From contig SFGI01000055.1 in NCBI GenBank assembly GCA_004557645.1, forward strand, positions 1 through 9,712: 9,712 bases of DNA. Reading direction: 5' to 3'. The notes below the pieces were generated by a model that saw nothing but the letters and a program-made list of their open reading frames with translations, was not told the origin of the DNA and searched no databases. Made by a program: the position numbers and the translations under genes. This stretch comes from [Eubacterium] saphenum (lineage in GTDB: Bacteria > Bacillota > Clostridia > Lachnospirales > Anaerotignaceae). The stretch's first letter is position 1; each line of letters opens with the position of its first letter. Shown piece after piece: positions 5,451 through 9,712 of the stretch.

Positions 5451-6899
5451 ATGAAAAATATATCATGCACCATGTGCGGTAGCTCTGATGTTATATTAGA
5501 AGGCAACTTATATCTGTGCAATACATGCGGAACAAAATTTGCTTTTGATCAAGCGTATGCTTCTGCACCCACGAGCAAAATGGATGAACTGCGGGACCGC
5601 ATAAAAAGAAATCAAGAAAGTTCTGTTGATGACTCTTTATCCGTAGACGATTTGATAAGAGAGGCAAAAACAGCATTGCAGTCCGAATTGTCCGGCAGCA
5701 AATTCCAAGCAGAAAAATACTGCAAAAGAGCGTTTGCTAAAGACTCTAAAAACTATGATGTCCTTTCAACCTACTCTATGGTATTACTGGATACAACGAC
5801 ATTCGATTTTGATTTGCTGACCAAATTGAAGGTCATTCTTGGTAATTGTCCTGAAGAAAAAAAGAGCAGTTTGCTTGCTGTTATGAGTGAAAACACAGAA
5901 CAATCGCTGATTGCATATATAAAAAAGTATCCTACCAGTCTTGATGTTATTCAAAAAGTTAATCAGTTTGAAAAAGAGTATCAGAAAACTGTAGACCCAA
6001 ACCTAACAAGTATGCGGCCGCGTGCACTGGAAGAGGTATATCATTCTGTAGAAAAAAAGTGGAAGATAATTCAGCAGGCATATAAAAACGCTGGTGATCA
6101 TCCCGGTAAATATGAATGGGAAACTTTCGTAAGAGATGGACTTTCGAATGTTGAATTGTTGGAGTCTGCTGTTGGCGAGCTTGCTTTTGGAAATAGTTCT
6201 GAAGTCCCAGTATATGAGCTTCTCTCATCTATGGTTTCTACGATTATGAACTCCTGCTCATGGACAACGGTTCTGGAAACAAAAACTGATTTTGTAACAG
6301 GACAGAAGCTTTATCGAGATGCATGGAAAAAAGAATATGTGCTTTCTGATTCTTTAATGCAGGAGAGTAAAGAAAGACTACAAAAATATGTTCAGAAAAT
6401 CAAAGAGCTTTCACCAAATGTATCCTCAAGCTATGGCGCTTCAAGCACTACTGTAATGGCAGAAGTGGTAGCCAAAGAACTCCTTAACAATGGCTATTAT
6501 AACAAAAAGATTGAGGCAATAAAAATTTTACGAGAACGAACAGGTTTGGGACTTGCTGAAGCAAAAGATGTTATAGACAGAGTTTTTGCTGAAGCTGGTT
6601 ATGGAACATATACATCTACTAAAAGTGGAGGTGGATGTTATGTAGCTACCGCTGTTTACGGTTCTTATGACTGCCCGCAGGTTTGGACTTTGCGTCGTTT
6701 CCGTGACTATACTCTTGGAGAGTCTTGGTATGGTAGAGCGTTCATCCGCACATATTATGCAATCAGTCCCACACTGGTTAAGTGGTTCGGACATACCGAG
6801 TGGTTCAAAAAAATATGGAAGGGTAAACTCGACCGCATGGTTGCAAAGCTGAATGAAAAGGGCATTGAGAATACCTCTTACGATGATGTGAATTGGTAA
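5451..6899 (+). CDS. Zinc ribbon, L7/L12-like and CFI-box-like multidomain protein
   Basis: This 482-residue protein starts at the ATG after GGAGG (5441-5445). A zinc ribbon opens it (C6, C9, C23, C26), like the TFIIB-type ribbon of YdjG. Residues 40-330 are helical and charged with no domain I can name; LIREAKTALQSELSGSKFQA to about 120 has a repeat-like helical look. Residues 351-378 (NKKIEAIKILRERTGLGLAE and on) closely match the C-terminal fold of ribosomal protein L7/L12. After a short Ser/Gly linker, residues 396-446 begin CYVATAVYGSYDCPQ and continue LRRFRDYTLGESWYGRAFIR, then YYAISPTLVKWF. This is the pattern of the CFI-box C-terminal domain (C[FY][IV]ATAxYG, LRxFRD, GRxF, YYxxSP). 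The role of that domain is unknown to me. There is no signal peptide, so it acts in the cytoplasm. The gene is visibly AT-richer than the element backbone, which suggests separate origin. Confidence 0.8.
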   Translation: MKNISCTMCGSSDVILEGNLYLCNTCGTKFAFDQAYASAPTSKMDELRDRIKRNQESSVDDSLSVDDLIREAKTALQSELSGSKFQAEKYCKRAFAKDSKNYDVLSTYSMVLLDTTTFDFDLLTKLKVILGNCPEEKKSSLLAVMSENTEQSLIAYIKKYPTSLDVIQKVNQFEKEYQKTVDPNLTSMRPRALEEVYHSVEKKWKIIQQAYKNAGDHPGKYEWETFVRDGLSNVELLESAVGELAFGNSSEVPVYELLSSMVSTIMNSCSWTTVLETKTDFVTGQKLYRDAWKKEYVLSDSLMQESKERLQKYVQKIKELSPNVSSSYGASSTTVMAEVVAKELLNNGYYNKKIEAIKILRERTGLGLAEAKDVIDRVFAEAGYGTYTSTKSGGGCYVATAVYGSYDCPQVWTLRRFRDYTLGESWYGRAFIRTYYAISPTLVKWFGHTEWFKKIWKGKLDRMVAKLNEKGIENTSYDDVNW

Positions 6900-6905
6900 T
6901 TTCCT

Positions 6906-7121
6906 ATGATTCGTATTGTATATGTCGATACCGATAAAAGAACGTTTTCAATTTCCGAACCGTTATATGATGATTCCGTTGCTACGGAAAGAACCGTCGT
7001 TTATCAGCAATCTGGTCGAAATGTAAATATCGCTTCAATTTCTTCCGATACAAGGGTGGAAGATATTAAAGCGGAGTATCAGCTGCTTGGATATAAGTTT
7101 GACGAGCATACCCGTTGGTAA
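6906..7121 (+). CDS. 71-residue protein of unknown function, last cargo gene
   Basis: The ATG lies 6 nt after the previous stop, and the upstream bases (TTTCCT) contain no purine-rich ribosome site, so translation probably depends on ribosomes finishing the large gene. The protein has no signal peptide, membrane helix or cysteine. It opens with a beta-like pair (MIRIVYVDTDKRTFSISEPL), has a middle of charged and Ser/Val residues (TERTVVYQQSGRNVNIASIS) and a final helix-like DIKAEYQLLGYKF. It may be a small partner or regulator of the multidomain protein. I know no family. Confidence 0.6.
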   Translation: MIRIVYVDTDKRTFSISEPLYDDSVATERTVVYQQSGRNVNIASISSDTRVEDIKAEYQLLGYKFDEHTRW

Positions 7122-7133
7122 CATGAAAAAAAT

Positions 7134-7186
7134 CCCTTTGGAACAAAGGGCGCACTTCTATACAGGGTAAACCCTGTATTGTGCGT
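7134..7186 (+). other. Probable oriT with RSF1010-like nic region
   Basis: Two hairpins sit side by side: CCCTTTG (7134-7140) with CAAAGGG (7144-7150), and ATACAGGGT (7160-7168) with ACCCTGTAT (7171-7179), the latter enclosed by CGCAC (7151-7155) pairing with GTGCG (7181-7185). Right after the inner repeat comes TGTGCGTCCT (7180-7189), close to the nic core of RSF1010 (AAGTGCG/CCCT), with the predicted cut between 7185 and 7186. In RSF1010 the nic site also follows an inverted repeat by several bases, and MobA of that MOBQ family nicks it. The relaxase gene lies 550 bases downstream on the same strand, so mobA would enter the recipient early. On - the first hairpin is followed by T-rich sequence and could also stop leftward transcription. 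Confidence 0.65.
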
Positions 7187-7197
7187 CCTGCGGAGCG

Positions 7198-7230
7198 AAC
7201 AGCCCGGACAATTGAAGTCCGGGCTGTTTT
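7198..7230 (+). terminator. Hairpin terminator behind the cargo operon
   Basis: AACAGCCCGGAC (7198-7209) pairs with GTCCGGGCTGTT (7217-7228), a perfect 12-bp stem with a 7-nt loop, followed by a short T run (7227-7230). It lies 77 nt after the last cargo stop and just past the nic region. It may end cargo transcription; the T run is short, and it could also be part of the oriT fold. Confidence 0.6.
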
Positions 7231-7271
7231 GCGTCACTTCGTTCCGACTGCTTACGCAGCTATCCCAGCGC

Positions 7272-7322
7272 ACTTTGCAGCGGGAACAATCTGCTTTCAG
7301 CAGACAGTTCCCGCCGCAAAGT
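7272..7322 (+). repeat. Long imperfect hairpin in the oriT-mobA leader
   Basis: Three stacked stems share one axis: ACTTTGC (7272-7278) with GCAAAGT (7316-7322), GCGGGAAC (7280-7287) with GTTCCCGC (7307-7314), and TCTGCT (7290-7295) with AGCAGA (7299-7304) around a TTC loop. Together they form a 51-nt hairpin with 21 base pairs. It has no T run and so is not a simple terminator. A second relaxase contact, a single-strand origin or an RNA control element are possible. Confidence 0.55.
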
Positions 7323-7345
7323 CTGAAAATCTCATACTGTCAGTC

Positions 7346-7378
7346 AGACCGTCTGCCGAAAATGTAGGCGGTCTTTTT
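7346..7378 (+). terminator. Terminator-like hairpin just before the mobilization genes
   Basis: AGACCG (7346-7351) pairs with CGGTCT (7369-7374), with a second short pairing GCC/GGC inside, followed by TTTTT (7374-7378). It sits 38 nt before the start of the DUF3847-like gene, so it would act as an attenuator for mobilization gene expression if transcription begins upstream of it. I see no good promoter between it and the gene. Confidence 0.55.
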
Positions 7379-7415
7379 CATCCCATCCATCCCATCAAAA
7401 AGGAGGTCATGCACT

Positions 7416-7733
7416 ATGGCAAAACAGAAAAGCATCCCCAAACTGGAAGCTGAGATAGCGGAAAATGAACGCAAGCTCTCGCAGCTCCAGCACAAAAAAC
7501 AGCAGATTGAAAACCGTATCACCTACTACGAAAAAGGAGATCGGCGCAAGCGGGCGCACCACCTTATCACCCGTGGTGCAGCCATTGAAAGCGTCGCACC
7601 GCTGACAAAAGTTTTGACCGAAACCGAGTTTTACTCCTTTGCGGAAAAAGCCCTTGCTGTCCCGGAGGTCAAGGGCTTGCTCATGGAAGCGGTCAACGAA
7701 CACAACCGGGCTGAACAGAAAGAGAGGTGTTAA
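7416..7733 (+). CDS. DUF3847-like accessory protein of the relaxase operon
   Basis: This 105-residue protein starts 9 nt after AGGAGG (7401-7406). Residues 1-45 form a strong coiled coil (KLEAEIAENERKLSQLQHKK), then KGDRRKRAHHLITRGAAIES and a short helical end. This composition and the place directly before mobA are typical of DUF3847 proteins in Clostridia mobilizable elements. The coiled coil and basic RKR motif suggest that it helps the relaxase bind or open oriT, as small accessory proteins do in other MOBQ systems; this role is inferred from position. Its last codons overlap the GTG start of the relaxase gene (7727), which implies coupled translation. Confidence 0.8.
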   Translation: MAKQKSIPKLEAEIAENERKLSQLQHKKQQIENRITYYEKGDRRKRAHHLITRGAAIESVAPLTKVLTETEFYSFAEKALAVPEVKGLLMEAVNEHNRAEQKERC

Positions 7734-9211
7734 ATATCGCACTATATCATTTTCATGTCACACAAATTAAGCGCAGCGCAGGACAATCCGCTATTGCGTC
7801 TGCCGCCTATCGTTCCGGCGAAAAGCTGCATAGCGAATACTACGGCGAGGACAGCGACTACACCAAAAAAGGCGGCGTGATCTGTTCGGGAATCCTGCTA
7901 CCGCCTCATGCCCCACCCTCTTTCTCTGACAGAGAAACACTATGGAATGAAGTAGAAAAAGCGGAACGGGGAAAGAAAGCGCAGCTTGCATACAGCTTTG
8001 ACATTGCCTTGCAAAACGAGTTTTCCGTGCAGGAAAACATCGAGCTCGCAAGGCAATTTTTATTGGAGCAGTTTGTAAGTCGGGGCATGGTGGTGGACTT
8101 CGCTGTTCACTCTCCCGACAAGGAGGACGGCGGCATTTCCAATCCCCACTTTCATGTTATGTGTCCTATCCGTCCTCTGGATGAACACGGCAGATGGGGC
8201 AACAAGCAGCGGCGGGAATATTTACTTGACGAGCATGGCGAGCGCATCCGGGATGAAGCAGGAAACTATGTATTCAACGCTGTGCCGACCACCGACTGGG
8301 GCAGTCCCGACGCCTTGGAGCATTGGCGGCAAGCGTGGGCTGATCTATGCAATCAGAAGTTTGCTGAAAAGGAACTGGACTGTCGTATCGATCACCGCAG
8401 CTATGAACGACAAGGCATTGACCAGCTTCCCACCGTCCATGAGGGTGGGACCGTCCGGGCGATGGAAGCAAAGGGCATCCGCACCAACAAGGGTGATCTA
8501 AACAGATGGATCAAGGTGACCAACGATCTGATCCGCAATCTGAAAAAGAAAATCTCTGCGCTGCTTGACTGGCTGAAAGAAACCCATGAGGAATTGAGCA
8601 AACCGCAATCTCCCAATCTGGCGCAGCTTCTCAGCGAGTATTACACCAACCGCAACGCAGGAGCTTGGAGCCAGAAAGCGAAGATCGGCAATCTCAAGGA
8701 GTTCAATGAGATCGTCAATTATCTCATGCAGAACAAGCTGACAACGCCCGAAGAATTGCAGGAGCGTGTGTCTGTTCTGAGTGACCACATCGACACCTTG
8801 AAAAGCTCCATGCGTGGCAAGTCTGACCGCATGAAAGAGTTGGACGAGCTTCTCCGCATGGTGCAGTTTTACACCGATGGCAAGCCCGTTGCCGACAAGT
8901 TAGCGACTATCAAATGGAAAGGCAAGCGGGAGCAGTTTATGTCCGAAAATGAAAATACACTCCGCCTGTATCACATGGCAGAGCGCAAGTTGAAGACATA
9001 TTTCAAGGATGGCAAGTTGCCCATCACTGCATGGCGCAGAGAGCGTGACCGTCTGGAACAGGAGTACAAGACCGAACAAGCGGAGCTTTCACCCATCCAT
9101 GCGGAGGTAAAAAAGCTCTGGCAGATCAAATATAAGGTGGAGCAGGTCATCCATGAGCAGGAGCGTCAGAACGCTGTTACACGGCAGAAAAAACAGGAAA
9201 TCGAACACTAA
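7727..9211 (+). CDS. mobA: MobA/MobL family conjugative relaxase (MOBQ)
   Basis: This 494-residue protein starts with GTG at 7727, seven bases inside the previous gene; the frame has no earlier sensible start, and the N-terminus IALYHFHVTQIKRSAGQSA is the standard relaxase opening. AGQSAIASAAYRSGEKL contains the likely catalytic Tyr28. The metal-binding histidines are in AVH (His128) and NPHFH (His141, His143). ERGKKAQLAYSFDIALQNEF (81-100) is also family-typical. The relaxase domain ends near residue 245. The remaining half is charged and largely coiled-coil (ISALLDWLKETHEELSKPQS; LDELLRMVQFY; QELSPIHAEVKKL-like repeats). The protein should cut one strand at oriT (7134-7186), stay bound through Tyr28, and pilot the DNA through a helper conjugation pore. 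No primase domain like that of RSF1010 MobA is seen. The 494-aa length is normal for IMEs. Confidence 0.92.
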   Translation: MLNIALYHFHVTQIKRSAGQSAIASAAYRSGEKLHSEYYGEDSDYTKKGGVICSGILLPPHAPPSFSDRETLWNEVEKAERGKKAQLAYSFDIALQNEFSVQENIELARQFLLEQFVSRGMVVDFAVHSPDKEDGGISNPHFHVMCPIRPLDEHGRWGNKQRREYLLDEHGERIRDEAGNYVFNAVPTTDWGSPDALEHWRQAWADLCNQKFAEKELDCRIDHRSYERQGIDQLPTVHEGGTVRAMEAKGIRTNKGDLNRWIKVTNDLIRNLKKKISALLDWLKETHEELSKPQSPNLAQLLSEYYTNRNAGAWSQKAKIGNLKEFNEIVNYLMQNKLTTPEELQERVSVLSDHIDTLKSSMRGKSDRMKELDELLRMVQFYTDGKPVADKLATIKWKGKREQFMSENENTLRLYHMAERKLKTYFKDGKLPITAWRRERDRLEQEYKTEQAELSPIHAEVKKLWQIKYKVEQVIHEQERQNAVTRQKKQEIEH

Positions 9212-9237
9212 TTCTTACACAAATTCAGGAGGCACTT

Positions 9238-9600
9238 ATGAGCAAGAAGAAACCATTTGAACATGAAATCGACCAAGAGCTTTTGGCAGAGATTGAGGAA
9301 TGGGAGCAGCAGGAGCATGACGAGCCGGAGGGATATTACTTTACCAATCCCGACCCGTATCTGAAACCCGCACCGCTGCCGCCCGACCATCCCAGACACA
9401 ATTTCTGGTTTGATGAGGACGGACACATCTGCATGAAAAATCCATCCGCTTTCTGGCTGCCGGAGTTCACCTTGCAGAAAGAGATCGGCGGTACGATCTA
9501 CACCGTTACAGGGAGCTATGACGGGACGGAAACGCTGGACAGGAAAATGGAGCGCATCATGGCCGAAAAGTTTACAGAAAAGATGGAGGATTCCGAATGA
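9238..9600 (+). CDS. TnpW-domain protein with N-terminal extension
   Basis: This 120-residue protein has AGGAGG (9227-9232) five nt before its ATG. The last third, residues 78-113 (TLQKEIGGTIYTVTGSYDGT and LDRKMERIMAEKF), matches the TnpW family known from Tn4451-type transposons: a short beta hairpin (IGGTTYxV) then a basic helix. Classical TnpW is about 60 residues; the first ~75 residues here are an extra acidic segment (EIDQELLAEIEEWEQQEHDE) followed by an aromatic and Pro-rich part (YYFTNPDPYLKPAPLPPDHP). TnpW function is not established. It lies between the relaxase and the large recombinase, and its stop overlaps ATG 9597, which suggests a single mRNA and a role tied to excision or its control. 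Confidence 0.75.
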   Translation: MSKKKPFEHEIDQELLAEIEEWEQQEHDEPEGYYFTNPDPYLKPAPLPPDHPRHNFWFDEDGHICMKNPSAFWLPEFTLQKEIGGTIYTVTGSYDGTETLDRKMERIMAEKFTEKMEDSE

Positions 9601-9712
9601 CAAATTCACAGACTCTTGGTACAATAGAAGCAACCAATCCTGTACTGGCAGTTGCCCCTTTGAAGGAGGAAACAGAAATGTTACGGGCAACTGATAAAAT
9701 CACCGCACTCTA
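9597..9712 (+). CDS. TnpX-like large serine recombinase, 5' end only
   Basis: The frame is open from ATG 9597 (overlapping the TnpW-domain stop, ATGA) to the window end. A second in-frame ATG at 9678 has a strong ribosome site AAGGAGG (9663-9669) at 8 nt and is the more likely start; it gives MLRATDKITALY. That N-terminus is characteristic of large serine recombinases of the TnpX/Tn4451 group, where it leads into CRLS with the catalytic Ser just past the window edge. The stretch from 9597 to 9677 (MTNSQTLGTIEATNPVLAVA and on) may be a translated extension or a coupled leader. This enzyme would excise and integrate the element. Only about 38 codons are visible, so its state downstream is unknown. 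Confidence 0.65.
   Translation, partial: MTNSQTLGTIEATNPVLAVAPLKEETEMLRATDKITAL

Larger units (their letters stand above)
815..9712 (+). mobile_element. Integrative mobilizable element, TnpX/MobA type (right end outside window)
   Basis: Genes from 1079 to the window end are the usual set of a Clostridia mobilizable element: sigma-like protein, small HTH protein, small conserved protein, DUF3847-like protein, MobA/MobL relaxase, TnpW-domain protein and a large serine recombinase that starts in the last bases. All lie on +. The left flank is clearly more GC-rich than the sequence after about 785-850, so the left end is placed approximately here. I could not find a defined attL core, because the right end is not in the window. 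No tcpA, VirB4 or VirB6-like gene is visible in this stretch, so transfer probably depends on a helper element, although genes beyond the right edge are unseen. The segment 2778-7121 (small recombinase, promoter switch, cargo) may be a later insertion into the backbone. Confidence 0.7.

Noticed and set aside
6841..6850. TTGCAAAG copy resembling the recombination half-site
   Set aside because: It is only 8 bases long, lies inside a coding frame, and lacks the dyad and the GTAC core.
7179..7453. Two + strand frames of 62 and 90 codons in the oriT region
   Set aside because: They run through four hairpins and have no ribosome site; the second runs into the real start at 7416 in another frame.
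1..9712. CRISPR array, tRNA or rRNA genes
   Set aside because: No regularly spaced repeats, no cloverleaf with a CCA-type end and no rRNA-like sequence was found by reading both strands.

Overview
The window looks like DNA of a gut Clostridia (Oscillospiraceae, Faecalibacterium/Gemmiger-like) chromosome carrying an integrative mobilizable element (IME). This rests on the GC-rich left flank, the C-terminus of a surface protein of a type I associate with that group, and the gene families of the element. No 16S or other phylogenetic marker is present, so the assignment is inference.

Layout. Bases 1-~800 are chromosomal flank: the last codons of a surface protein (+), a shared terminator, and a convergent lipoprotein gene (-). 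Near 785-850 the base composition drops sharply and the element appears to begin. Its backbone, all on +, runs: sigma-70 region 4-like protein (1079-2011), excisionase-like small HTH protein (2081-2281), conserved 95-aa protein (2430-2717), Hin/resolvase-type small serine recombinase broken by a 1-base insertion (2778-3378), a four-gene cargo operon (3563-7121), a hairpin-rich oriT region (7122-7415), DUF3847-like protein (7416-7733), MobA/MobL relaxase (7727-9211), TnpW-domain protein (9238-9600), and the first codons of a TnpX-like large serine recombinase (9597 or 9678 to the window end). The large recombinase probably excises and integrates the element. MobA nicks at oriT so a helper conjugation system can transfer it.

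The cargo is the most unusual part. It encodes a YdjI-like SPFH protein with two zinc ribbons, a four-helix membrane protein with a coiled-coil tail, a 482-aa protein (zinc ribbon, helical middle, ribosomal L7/L12 C-terminal-like segment, CFI-box-like C-terminus), and a 71-aa orphan. This looks like a membrane-associated stress or defence module; its function is not known from the sequence.

The cargo promoter (TTGAAA, 17 nt, TATAAT) lies between two perfect 15-bp inverted repeats (3405-3419 and 3522-3536), immediately downstream of the small serine recombinase. The left repeat is half of a dyad with a 2-bp GT centre, the geometry of a serine-recombinase crossover site; the right repeat reads AC at the matching place, so the sites are in inverted orientation. 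This fits a phase-variable invertible promoter, here in the ON orientation and possibly locked because the recombinase has lost its DNA-binding domain by frameshift. Regulator operators or a resolvase res site are the main alternatives.
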